From Embleya sp040605455 (GTDB taxonomy: Bacteria > Actinomycetota > Actinomycetes > Streptomycetales > Streptomycetaceae), in the NCBI RefSeq assembly GCF_040605455.1, contig NZ_JBEXCV010000003.1:70923-134922 (forward strand): 64,000 bases of DNA, given 5' to 3'. The notes under the pieces are model-generated. The model saw only the letters and a list, made by a program, of their open reading frames with translations. It was not told the DNA's origin and did no database searches. Shown here in pieces: positions 36,201 through 44,874 of this stretch. Position 1 is the first letter of the stretch; every line of letters starts with the position of its first letter. Made by a program: the position numbers and the translations under genes.

Positions 36201-38488
36201 GCTCGCCGACGATGGAACTCGGTGTGGACATCTCGACCCTCAACGCCGTCGCGATGCGCAACGTGCCACCCACACCCGCTAATTACGCCCAGCGCAGTGG
36301 GCGGGCCGGCCGCAGTGGCCAACCCGCGCTGGTGACGACCTACTGCGCGACCGGCAACGCCCATGACCAGTACTACTTCCGCCGCTCGCAGCAGATGGTC
36401 TCGGGGATCGTCGCCCCGCCCCGGCTCGACCTGGCCAACGAGGAGTTGCTGCGCTCGCACGTACACGCGGTCTGGCTCGCCGAGACGGGCCTCTCACTCG
36501 GCTCCGCGCTTCCGGAGCTGGTGGCCGCGGACGGCGAGCGGCCCACGTTGGAACTGCTACCGGACGTGCGGACGGCTATCCAGGACCCGGGGGCGCTACG
36601 TCGTGCGGCCGTTCGGGGGCGGGAGGTCCTCGCGGAGCTGGCCCCTCGGCTGGAGCAGGCCCCGTGGTGGCATGCGGGGTGGGTCGAGGAGGTCGCGGCC
36701 GGGTCCGCGGAGGCGTTCGACCGAGCGTGTGATCGCTGGCGGGGCCTGTATCGAGCGGCCGTCGCCGAGCGTGAGCAGCAGCACACCCGGTGGATGAACA
36801 GTTCGGGCAACGCCAAGGCCAGGCGGACCGCAGAGGCGCGCCGGCGTGAGTCGGAGAACCAGATCAAGCTGCTGCGCAACGAGGACACCGGAGACGGCGG
36901 ACGCTCGTTCAGCGACTTCTACTCCTACCGCTACTTCGCCTCCGAGGGCTTCCTGCCCGGCTACTCCTTCCCGCGCCTGCCGCTGGCCGCCTACATCCCG
37001 GGCCGACGTGGCGCGGGCGCACCGGGTCGCCGAGGCGGGGGAGACGGCGACTATGTGCAGCGGTCGCGGTTCCTGGCGATTCGCGAGTTCGGCCCCGGTG
37101 CGCTCATCTATCACGAGGGCGCGCGCTACCAGGTCACCCACATGCAGCTGCCGGTGGATGCTCCGGGGGCGATCGCGACCGGCAATGCTCGCCTGTGCAC
37201 GTCCTGCGGCTATCTGCACGGCGACGACCCGGGCATCGATGTGTGCGACAACTGCGATGCGCTGCTGCCGGCCGCGAAGATCGACCTGATGCACCTCCAG
37301 ACGGTCTTCACCCGCCGCCGCGAGCGGATCACGTGCGACGAGGAGGAACGCCGCCGGGCCGGTTTCATACTGGGCACGACATATCGCTTCAGCACGCACG
37401 GTTCGCGGACCGGGCGGCTCGATGCGAAGGTGACCGGCCGTACGGGCCTGGATCTGGCGGAGCTGACCTACGGCGACACGGCCACCGTGCGCATCATCAA
37501 CTTCGGCCGGGCCAAGCGTAAGCCCGACGATCGGCGCGAGGGCTTTTGGCTGGACACCGTGCACGGGCGGTGGTTGTCCGAGAAGGAGGGCGACGAGAAC
37601 GCCCCCGAGGATGCCGACATGGGAGCCGCCGAGGACGTCAAGACCAAGCTTCGAGTCATCCCGTACGTCGAGGACCGGCGCAACATCCTCGTGCTGCGCC
37701 TGTCCGCGGCCGTCGACCGGGAGACCGCGAGGTCCGTGCAGTACGCGATCGAGCGCGGGATCGAGGCGGTCTTCCAGCTGGAGGACGCCGAGCTCACCAG
37801 CGAAGCCCTGCCCGACGGCGAGGATCGCGGCCGGGTGCTGTTCACCGAGAGCGCGGAGGGCGGCGCCGGCGTGCTGCGCCGCCTGCACGACGAGCCGCAG
37901 GCGTTGGCCAGGGTCGCGGAGGAGGCGCTGCGCATCGCCCACTTCGACCCGGATACCGGAGCGGACACCGACCGGGCCCCCGGAGCTCAGGAGCGCTGCG
38001 AGCTGGCCTGCTACGACTGTCTGCTGTCGTACGGCAATCAGCGTGAGCACGAGCTGATCAACCGGCACAAGGCCCGCGACCTGCTGCTGGCGATGCGGGA
38101 TGCGAGCGTGCGCGGGGCGGGGGGCGCGGGCACACCCGAAGACGGCCTCGCCGCGTTGCTGGCCCGGTGCGACAGCGAGCTCGAACAGGCCTTCGTCGTG
38201 TGGTTGAACGAACACGACCACCTGTTGCCGGATGAGGCGCAGGTGCTGATCGACAAGGCCGGCGCCCGTCCCGACTTCGTCTATCACCGCAAGAGCGGAT
38301 CGGTGGCCGTGTTCGTGGACGGCGGGGCGCACGACGCCGCTCGGGTGGCACAGCGGGACGAGCGGGCCGAGGAGGCCCTGTGGGACGCGGGCTGGACTGT
38401 CGTCCGGGTCCGCTATAACGACGACTGGGCTGCGGTTGTCCGGGAGTACCCGACGGTGTTCGGTCCGGGGCGCGGGCACGTTAAGTGA
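33215..38488 (+). CDS. SF2 helicase with DUF1998 and C-terminal PD-(D/E)XK-like domain
   Basis: A 1757-aa protein. Helicase core: Walker A TGTGSGKSLSYILPI (about residue 115), LVLDELHTYRGRQGADV (DELH, 239), CVGTSATMA (275), and C-terminal motif ELGVDISTLNAVAMRN...YAQRSGRAGRSGQ (about 1010-1035). Cys pairs at FCRECGQEY, FCLRCRVGY and a four-Cys knuckle CTSCGYLHGDDPGIDVCDNC (about 1330). DUF1998 lies at about 1480-1630 (GGAGVLRRLHDEP, then CELACYDCLLSYGNQREHELINR). The last 100 residues resemble DUF559/Vsr nucleases (RPDFVYHRKSGSVAVFVDGGAHD...GWTVVRVRYND). It resembles DruE of Druantia and a DrmA-DrmB fusion of DISARM. GTG start with GAGGAG 7 nt upstream; first gene of a three-gene operon. Confidence 0.88.
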   Translation: MDIFEVRQQVVSDYEAFTLASVPVRQERIAAHVRDEVERAAQWPEPYLSLNPNFASGSSIDDLVRAGVLHEECERIFRDKADREDPGTRSLRLYRHQRDAVETAATGLSYVLTTGTGSGKSLSYILPIVDRTLRIKTAAEGGRAPGIKAIIVYPMNALANSQRHELERFLGHGYPRGGEPVTFARYTGQEKDSDRERILAEPPDILLTNYVMLEYLLTRPRERDKLVRAAAGLKFLVLDELHTYRGRQGADVAMLVRRVRDACRAPDLQCVGTSATMASGGTRARQRAAVAEVATHLFGTAVTAERVIGETLVRATSCAPDPVALAASVDEPPVSGTYAILATDPLAAWIETEFGLIEVDEDPSGPPVLVRRPPTTVKTAAQRLAELTDRDSAVCAAAIRTVLKAGSRVQDPTTGRPLFAFRLHQFLSKGDTVYVSLEHEDTRHITSQYQKVVPGAPEKILLPLAFCRECGQEYLVVARTDAAGHKRYVPRRDADASGGENVDGYLYVSADHPWPIDGDAAVREGRLPDSWLDGTAADGPQVVESKRRHLPFEVWVTPDGAERITAGEALAGDGLRAAFVPSPFRFCLRCRVGYEQVRGQDFAKLATLDAEGRSSAVSVISASVVRGLRSVEELESKAHKLLTFVDNRQDASLQAGHFNDFVQVTQLRGALYEAVERAGAQGLRHEEVAQKVTDALDLQLVEFAANPEVKYSNRENTLRALRDVVALRVFQDLERGWRVTMPNLEQTGLLVIDYLDLHEIAGDPDCWESTYQPLKEAPPGLREELGRIVLDEMRRGLAIDVEQLTVEGFERLKNRSDQALAGTWSIAPNQLPPATGTVYARPGRPGGARTDIHLTGRTALGRYLRRSGMFAHHPDPIGVGDAQRIISDLLRVLETYGLLTISVPARESGAPGYRLKASTLIWRAGAGTSGAPDPLRKTVDAEVGTRVNTFFRDLYQKLAVDLRGLFAAEHTAQVASDVRQEREQMFRAGELPVLYCSPTMELGVDISTLNAVAMRNVPPTPANYAQRSGRAGRSGQPALVTTYCATGNAHDQYYFRRSQQMVSGIVAPPRLDLANEELLRSHVHAVWLAETGLSLGSALPELVAADGERPTLELLPDVRTAIQDPGALRRAAVRGREVLAELAPRLEQAPWWHAGWVEEVAAGSAEAFDRACDRWRGLYRAAVAEREQQHTRWMNSSGNAKARRTAEARRRESENQIKLLRNEDTGDGGRSFSDFYSYRYFASEGFLPGYSFPRLPLAAYIPGRRGAGAPGRRGGGDGDYVQRSRFLAIREFGPGALIYHEGARYQVTHMQLPVDAPGAIATGNARLCTSCGYLHGDDPGIDVCDNCDALLPAAKIDLMHLQTVFTRRRERITCDEEERRRAGFILGTTYRFSTHGSRTGRLDAKVTGRTGLDLAELTYGDTATVRIINFGRAKRKPDDRREGFWLDTVHGRWLSEKEGDENAPEDADMGAAEDVKTKLRVIPYVEDRRNILVLRLSAAVDRETARSVQYAIERGIEAVFQLEDAELTSEALPDGEDRGRVLFTESAEGGAGVLRRLHDEPQALARVAEEALRIAHFDPDTGADTDRAPGAQERCELACYDCLLSYGNQREHELINRHKARDLLLAMRDASVRGAGGAGTPEDGLAALLARCDSELEQAFVVWLNEHDHLLPDEAQVLIDKAGARPDFVYHRKSGSVAVFVDGGAHDAARVAQRDERAEEALWDAGWTVVRVRYNDDWAAVVREYPTVFGPGRGHVK

Positions 38489-38587
38489 CTGCTTGCCCGG
38501 CGTCCGTGATCGCTGCGCGGATGCGGCAAGATTCAGGGTCGGGGATTTTCGCGATGGCTCGATCGGCATGATGAGAGGCAGTGGCTC

Positions 38588-41428
38588 GTGAGCGGATACG
38601 CACCGGGAACCCTGGTCGCGGCGCGCGGTCGGGACTGGGTCGTGCTGCCGGGAAGCAGCGCGGAGTTCCTGAAGCTGCGTCCGCTCGGTGGTGACGACGA
38701 AACCGTTGCCGGTATCTTCCCGGAGTACGAGACCGTCACCGCGGCGACGTTCCCGCCGCCCACGTCCGCCGATCTGGGCAGTGCGGTCAGCGCGGGGCTG
38801 CTGCGCACCGCCCTGCGGGTCGGGTTTCGGGCGAGTGCCGGTCCGCTGCGGTCGTTGGCCGGGATTTCCGTCGAGCCCCGGCACTACCAGCTCGTACCGT
38901 TGCTGCTCGCCATGCGGCAGGAAACGGTACGCCTCCTGATCGCCGACGACGTGGGTATCGGCAAGACCATCGAGACGGGCCTGATCGCGGCCGAGATGCT
39001 GGCCCAGGGGGAGACCGAGGGCCTGGCCGTGCTGTGCAGCCCCGCGCTGGCCGAACAGTGGCAGGCCGAGTTGCGGGACAAGTTCGGTATCGAGGCCGAG
39101 TTGGTGTTGCCGTCGACGGTGAACCGGCTCGCCCGCGACGTGCCCTTTGGGGAGTCGCTGTTCACGCGGTACAAGAACGTGGTGATCTCGACCGACTACA
39201 TCAAGTCGGAGACGCGCCGCGAGCACTTCGTCAAGCACGCTCCCGACCTGATCATCGTCGACGAGGCACACACGTGCGTCGGCGATGGCGGCGGAATGGG
39301 CGACAAGGCGCAGAAGCAGCTGCGCTACGAGTTGCTGCGCAAGCTCGCGGCCCGCGAGGACCGGCACCTGATCCTGGTCACCGCGACTCCGCACAGCGGC
39401 AAGGAGCACTCGTTCCGGAATCTGATCGGGCTCCTGGACCCGACCCTGGCGGACGTCGACCTCGAATCGAGCAAGGGCCGGGACCGACTGGCCCGGCACA
39501 TGGTGCAGCGGCGCCGGCCGGACATCCGCAAGTTCCTCGACGAGGAGACGCCGTTTCCCAAGGAACGGGAGACCCAGGAGGTGGCGTACCGGCTCACGCC
39601 CGAGTACGCCGCGTTTCGCGACAGCGTTTTGGAGTACGCCCGCGAATCGGTGCTGACCGACGAGGGCGAGCTGCGCAAACGGGTGCGCTGGTGGTCCGCG
39701 CTGGCTCTGCTGCGTGCGGTGGCCTCGTCGCCGCGCGCGGCGGCCGAGACGTTGGAGCGCCGCGCGAGCGTGGCGGGCGCGGAGGATTTGGCGGAGGCCG
39801 AGACGCTGGGTCGACAGTCGGTGCTCGATCTGAGTGACGACGAGGCGTTGGAGGGCATCGACGTCACCCCCGGCGGTGACGCGGACGTGCCGCAGTCCGA
39901 GCGCGCCCGCCTGCGCGCGTTGGCCGCCCAGGCCAAGGCGCTGGAGGGCAAGCCGGACGCCAAGCTCGCGCTTGTGCTCAAGCGGGTCAAGGCACTGCTG
40001 ATGGAGGGGTACGACCCGATCGTCTTCTGCCGGTTCATCGACACCGCCGAGTACGTCGCCGAATATCTCTACAAGGGACTGGGCGGGAAGGCCGAGGTCA
40101 AGGCGGTCACCGGCGTACTCCCGCCGGTGGAGCGGATCAAGCGCATCGAGGAACTCACCGACAAGGAAGGCCGCCGTGTGCTGGTGGCCACCGACTGCCT
40201 GTCGGAGGGTGTCAACCTCCAGGAGCATTTCCAGGCTGTCGTGCACTACGACCTCGCCTGGAATCCGACGCGGCACGAACAGCGCGAGGGCCGCGTCGAC
40301 CGCTTCGGCCAGCGCTACGACATCGTGCGCGCGATCACCGTCTACGGCCAGGACAACGGCATAGACGGCATCGTGCTCGACGTGTTGATCCGCAAGTATC
40401 AGGCGATTCGCAAGACCACCGGTGTGTTGGTCGCGGTACCGCAGAAGGGGGAAGGGATCGTCCGGGCGCTCCTGGACGGCCTCTTGCTCAAAAGCGACGA
40501 CAAGGCCCAGCTCGAACTCGCGCTTGACCTCACGGCGCAGGTCGACGAGCTGCATCGCGAGTGGCACAAGGCGTCGGAACGCGAGAGCAAGCAGCTCACC
40601 AAGTTCGCCCACTCGGGCGTGCAACTCGACGAGGTACGCGAGGAGTTGAACGAGATCCGCGCGGCGCTGGGCAGCCATGCCGACGTCGAGGGTTTCGTGC
40701 GCGATGTACTCACCGCGTTGGGCGCGGGCGTCACGCCGACGTCGGATGGCCTGGAGACCGCGACGGGGCAGTTGCCACTGGGCCTACGGCACGCGCTCGG
40801 GGCCGGTGGTGCGGGTGACAAGCCCAAGGACGTGACATTTCGTCGTGTACCGCCGGGCAAGCGGAGCGAGGGGGTGCTGATCCGTACCGATCCGAAGGTA
40901 TCGGCGATCGCCGAGCACGTCCTCGACACCGCGTTGGAGCCGTCGCTGCCCGGCCGGGACCGGCCCGCCAGTCGGTGCGGTGTAGTGCGGACGTGGGGTG
41001 TGGAGACGCGGACGACGCTGTTGTTGGTGCGCTATCGATTCCACGTCACCTTGCCGGCGCGCCGAGGTGGCAAGCCGCCGTCGATGGTCGCCGAAGACGC
41101 GCGGTTGATGGCGTTCCGAGGCAGTCCGAGCGCGCCGGAGTGGCTGAGTGAAGAGGACGCCGCGCGGCTGTTGGACGTGTCGGTCGACGGCAACGTGGAT
41201 CCGCCGAAGGTGCACATCGAGCGCGTTTTGGCTGCGCTCCCTGCCATCCAGCCCACACTGGACGAGCGCGGCGACGCGCTGGCGCTCCGGCTCAAGGAGT
41301 CGCACCAGCGGGTACGTACGGCCGTCGGCGCTATCCGCCGCGGCCTGGACGTCGTCCACCAGCCGCATGCCGACGTGCTCGGGCTGTACATCTACCTGCC
41401 CATGACCCAGACCGGAGGCGTGCAGTGA
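38588..41428 (+). CDS. SNF2/RapA-like SF2 helicase (DrmD-like)
   Basis: A 946-aa DEAD/SNF2-type translocase. DDVGIGKTIETGLIAAEM (Walker A, about residue 122), LIIVDEAHTCVGDGG (DEAH, about 225), LVTATPHSGKEH (motif III), and C-terminal motifs VLVATDCLSEGVNLQEHFQAVVHYDLAWNPTRHEQREGRVDRFGQ (about 530-575). The C-terminal 350 residues are helical and variable. In class 1 DISARM a SNF2 helicase (DrmD) is followed by an adenine methyltransferase, as here. The stop overlaps the GTG of the methyltransferase gene (GTGA), so they are translationally coupled. Confidence 0.88.
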   Translation: MSGYAPGTLVAARGRDWVVLPGSSAEFLKLRPLGGDDETVAGIFPEYETVTAATFPPPTSADLGSAVSAGLLRTALRVGFRASAGPLRSLAGISVEPRHYQLVPLLLAMRQETVRLLIADDVGIGKTIETGLIAAEMLAQGETEGLAVLCSPALAEQWQAELRDKFGIEAELVLPSTVNRLARDVPFGESLFTRYKNVVISTDYIKSETRREHFVKHAPDLIIVDEAHTCVGDGGGMGDKAQKQLRYELLRKLAAREDRHLILVTATPHSGKEHSFRNLIGLLDPTLADVDLESSKGRDRLARHMVQRRRPDIRKFLDEETPFPKERETQEVAYRLTPEYAAFRDSVLEYARESVLTDEGELRKRVRWWSALALLRAVASSPRAAAETLERRASVAGAEDLAEAETLGRQSVLDLSDDEALEGIDVTPGGDADVPQSERARLRALAAQAKALEGKPDAKLALVLKRVKALLMEGYDPIVFCRFIDTAEYVAEYLYKGLGGKAEVKAVTGVLPPVERIKRIEELTDKEGRRVLVATDCLSEGVNLQEHFQAVVHYDLAWNPTRHEQREGRVDRFGQRYDIVRAITVYGQDNGIDGIVLDVLIRKYQAIRKTTGVLVAVPQKGEGIVRALLDGLLLKSDDKAQLELALDLTAQVDELHREWHKASERESKQLTKFAHSGVQLDEVREELNEIRAALGSHADVEGFVRDVLTALGAGVTPTSDGLETATGQLPLGLRHALGAGGAGDKPKDVTFRRVPPGKRSEGVLIRTDPKVSAIAEHVLDTALEPSLPGRDRPASRCGVVRTWGVETRTTLLLVRYRFHVTLPARRGGKPPSMVAEDARLMAFRGSPSAPEWLSEEDAARLLDVSVDGNVDPPKVHIERVLAALPAIQPTLDERGDALALRLKESHQRVRTAVGAIRRGLDVVHQPHADVLGLYIYLPMTQTGGVQ

Positions 41429-44400
41429 AGCGCGGTGTCATCGCGGACAGCATCTCGGCGGTACGCGTCGAGAACAGCCTGCTGCCGATCGACCTGCTCT
41501 CACGCATCGTCGACGGCGAGGGTGTGCCGGGGCTGAAGCCGGCCGACTATGTCTTGGTCGGCAACGAGACGGTACGGGACGCGGCCGGCCGGGCATGGGC
41601 CTATCTGCGGCCGAGGTGGGTGGCGTTCCGGGCGGAGTTGGCCAAGCAGCCGGAGAACGCACCTGACATCGCGATCACGCGCCAGCATTGGCTGCTGCTG
41701 CTCTTCCGCGAGCTGGGGTTCGGCAACCTGGCGCCTGCGACGAAGGGTGCGTTCGCGACCGAGGACGGCGGACACGAGTTCCCGGTGTCGCATCACTGGG
41801 AGCACATCCCGATTCACCTGCTCGGGTGGGGGCTGGATCTCGACAAGCGGCACCCGGGCGTGAGTGGGGCGACGCTGAAGCCGCAGTCGATGATGCAGGA
41901 CTGCCTCAACCGGACCGACTCGACGCTGTGGGGCGTGCTGTCGAATGGGCGGGTGTTGCGGCTGCTGCGGGACTCGGCGTCGTTGACCGGGTCGGCGTAC
42001 GTCGAGTTCGACGTCGAGTCGATCTTCGAGGGTGAGCTCTACGCGGACTTCGTGCTGCTGTACCTGACGGTGCATCAGTCGCGGTTCGCGAAGTTGTCCC
42101 AGGACGAGAACACGGGTCCGGCCGACTGCTGGCTGGAGAAGTGGCGCCTGCACGCGATCGACACGGGCACGCGCGCGCTGAATCAGTTGCGCGATGGTGT
42201 GCGGGACGCGATTGCGACGCTGGGCAGCGGGTTCCTTCAGGAGACGGCCAACGCGGGGCTGCGGGAGCGCATCGCTCGGGGGTCGGCCAGTGACGGGTTG
42301 ACGCTGGCGGACTATCACCGGTCGCTACTGCGGACGGTGTATCGGCTGCTGTTCCTGTTCGTGGCCGAGGACCGGGACATGCTGCTCGACCCGGACGCCG
42401 ACCTCGTCGCCAAGGAGCGCTATCGGTCGTACTACTCGACGGCGCGACTGCGTCGGGTCTCGCGCAAGCGGGTGGGTGACTCGAAGGGCGACCTGTGGCG
42501 GGCGTTGATGCTGGTGGTCGAGAAGCTCGCCCTGGAGGAGGGCGCCGAACCTCTCGCGCTCCCGGGCTTGGGTGGGATCTTCGAGCCGAGTCCGATGGAC
42601 GTCCTGAACGAGTTGACGCTGCCGAACCATGCGCTGTTGAAGGCGTTTCGGGAGCTGGCGTGGCTCCGGGACAAGGGTGGACGGCCGCGAGCGGTCGACT
42701 ACGAGCACCTGGGTGCGGAGGAGCTGGGCAGCGTCTACGAGTCGCTGCTTGAGGAAGTCCCGCGCTACGACCCGGCGTCGCACGCGTTTTGGCTGGAGCG
42801 GCTGTCCGGCAACGAGCGCAAGACCACGGGGTCGTATTACACGCCGACATCGCTGATCGAGTGCCTGCTGGATTCGACGCTGGATCCGCTGATCACCCAG
42901 GCACTGAACCAGTTGGACCCGGAAGCAGCGCTCCTGAAACTGACGGTGTGTGACCCGTCCTGTGGATCGGGGCACTTCCTGGTCGCTGCAGCAAGGCGGT
43001 TGGCCAGGGCGTTGGCGTATGTGCGGACCGGGGACCCGGAGCCGCTGCCGAGCGATGTTCGGCACGCGATGCGGGATGTGGTGTCGCATTGCATCCATGG
43101 TGTCGACCTGAATCCGCTGTCGGCCGAGTTGGCGAAGGTGTCCCTGTGGCTTGAGTCGTTGGACCCGGGCCAGCCGCTGGCGTTCTTGGACGCGCAGATC
43201 AAGGTGGGCAACTCACTGCTGGGGTCTACGCCGAGGTTGTTGGCGGGTGGGATCCCGGATGAGGCGTTCAAGGCGCTGGACGGGGACAATCCCAAGGTCA
43301 TCAAGTCCTTGAAGGCACGCAATATCAAGGAAAAGGCTGGACAGAGTTCGCTGTTCGAAACGCCAGGCGTACAGGTGGCCAACGGCGTATTCGCGGCGCG
43401 TCTGGCGGAGGTCGTACAGGCGCAACCGCGCAACCTGATCGACGTGCACACGCAGGCACAGAAGTATCGCGACTTCATGCGGCTGCCGGATCTGGTGAAG
43501 CGGCGCGAAGTCGCGGACGCTTGGTGCGCGTCGTTTGTGAACCACAAGCTGGACGCCATGACGGGCATCACGACGGCTACGTTCGAGCAACTCGACATGA
43601 CGCCGGAATCGGTGCCGGCGACGACACGGGCGGAGATTGCGCGGCTCTCCGAGCAATACCGGTTCTTCCACTGGCACTTGGAGTTTCCGCACATCTTCCG
43701 GGTGAACGACATGGATGCCGAGGGGGTCGACTCCGAGACTGGGTGGGCCGGCGGCTTCTCGTGTGTCGTCGGCAATCCGCCGTGGGAGCGAGTCAAGCTT
43801 CAGGACAAGGAGTTCTTCGCCACCGAGGATGAGGCGATCGCCAACGCGCCGAACAAGGCGGCGCGGGATCGCATGATCAAGGCGTTGCTCGACACCGAGC
43901 CGGGGCGTCAGTTGCACGCCCGGTATGTGGATGCCAAGCGACGGGCCGAGGGCGAGAGTCGGATCCTGCGGGCTTCCGGGCGGTATCCCCTGACGGGCCG
44001 GGGCGACGTCAATACGTACGCGGTGTTCACCGAGACCGCCTCGATCGTGATCGAGCCGTCGGGCCGCTTCGGTTTGGTACTGCCGACCGGTATCGCGACG
44101 GACGCGACCACGGCCCCGTTCTTTTCGGACCTGGTGCGGCGGAGCGCGCTGGTGTCGTTCCTGGACTTCGAGAACGAGGCGTTCTTGCTGAGCCGGGACG
44201 TCCACCACAGCGTTCGCTTCTGCTTGCTGTCGGCGGGCGGGAAGAACGTGAAGGTCGGCGTGGCCTCGTTCGCGTTCGGGACGCGGCACATCGAGGACTT
44301 GGACGCTCGACGGTTTGCGATGCCGCCCGAGGAGATCCTGCTGGTCAACCCGAACACGGGAACGTTGCCAGTGTTTCGATCGCGTCGCGACGCCGAAATT

Positions 44401-44874
44401 ACTCTTGGGATCTACCGGCGGCTTCCTGTGCTTATACGCGAGGGGGTGCCCGATGGAAATCCCTGGGCTCTTTCTTTCCTGCGAATGTTTGACATGGCCA
44501 ACGATTCTGACTTGTTTCGCATGGCGGAATCTTTCGCGGATGAAAATGCATCAGGTGCTGTCTCGGGGCGCTGGGATAAATCTGGCGATGTTTACCATAA
44601 GGGCAGAGACCGCTTTCTTCCGCTATATGAAGCAAAAATGATGCACCATTACGACCACAGACTCGGTACCTATGAAGGGCAGACCACGGCGCAGTCGAAC
44701 ATGGGAACGCTGCCGCGAGTTACAGCCGATGAGCATGATGAGCCCGCATTTACCACTCAGCCAAGGTACTGGGTTAGTGAAAAAATCATGCGGACAAAAT
44801 TGGCACAAAATGGACAAAGCAATGGCTCTTGGGATGGCGAGACATCTGCCGATCTTCCGATGAGCGGACCATGA
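41425..44874 (+). CDS. Eco57I-type DNA adenine methyltransferase, frameshifted
   Basis: An N6-adenine methyltransferase (PglX/DrmMI/Eco57I type), 1149 aa before a premature end. N-terminal helical region about 1-450, TGSYYTPTSLIECLL (about 475), motif I CDPSCGSGHFLVAAARRLA (about 509) and catalytic motif IV NPPW in VVGNPPWERVKLQ (about 782). Near 44807-44810 the frame changes: the last residues LAQNGQSNGSWDG are out of register, while the next frame reads KWTKQWLLGWRDICRSSDERT, a typical continuation. Restoring one A to the AAAA run would give a full protein of about 1355 aa. From about 44390 GC drops sharply inside the gene. The lost part would hold target recognition, so activity is doubtful unless the frameshift is a sequence error or reversible. 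Confidence 0.85.
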   Translation: MKRGVIADSISAVRVENSLLPIDLLSRIVDGEGVPGLKPADYVLVGNETVRDAAGRAWAYLRPRWVAFRAELAKQPENAPDIAITRQHWLLLLFRELGFGNLAPATKGAFATEDGGHEFPVSHHWEHIPIHLLGWGLDLDKRHPGVSGATLKPQSMMQDCLNRTDSTLWGVLSNGRVLRLLRDSASLTGSAYVEFDVESIFEGELYADFVLLYLTVHQSRFAKLSQDENTGPADCWLEKWRLHAIDTGTRALNQLRDGVRDAIATLGSGFLQETANAGLRERIARGSASDGLTLADYHRSLLRTVYRLLFLFVAEDRDMLLDPDADLVAKERYRSYYSTARLRRVSRKRVGDSKGDLWRALMLVVEKLALEEGAEPLALPGLGGIFEPSPMDVLNELTLPNHALLKAFRELAWLRDKGGRPRAVDYEHLGAEELGSVYESLLEEVPRYDPASHAFWLERLSGNERKTTGSYYTPTSLIECLLDSTLDPLITQALNQLDPEAALLKLTVCDPSCGSGHFLVAAARRLARALAYVRTGDPEPLPSDVRHAMRDVVSHCIHGVDLNPLSAELAKVSLWLESLDPGQPLAFLDAQIKVGNSLLGSTPRLLAGGIPDEAFKALDGDNPKVIKSLKARNIKEKAGQSSLFETPGVQVANGVFAARLAEVVQAQPRNLIDVHTQAQKYRDFMRLPDLVKRREVADAWCASFVNHKLDAMTGITTATFEQLDMTPESVPATTRAEIARLSEQYRFFHWHLEFPHIFRVNDMDAEGVDSETGWAGGFSCVVGNPPWERVKLQDKEFFATEDEAIANAPNKAARDRMIKALLDTEPGRQLHARYVDAKRRAEGESRILRASGRYPLTGRGDVNTYAVFTETASIVIEPSGRFGLVLPTGIATDATTAPFFSDLVRRSALVSFLDFENEAFLLSRDVHHSVRFCLLSAGGKNVKVGVASFAFGTRHIEDLDARRFAMPPEEILLVNPNTGTLPVFRSRRDAEITLGIYRRLPVLIREGVPDGNPWALSFLRMFDMANDSDLFRMAESFADENASGAVSGRWDKSGDVYHKGRDRFLPLYEAKMMHHYDHRLGTYEGQTTAQSNMGTLPRVTADEHDEPAFTTQPRYWVSEKIMRTKLAQNGQSNGSWDGETSADLPMSGP

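Noticed and set aside
36596..40678. 1360-aa minus-strand frame across the helicases
   Set aside because: Antisense shadow; both helicase genes are clearly real on the plus strand.
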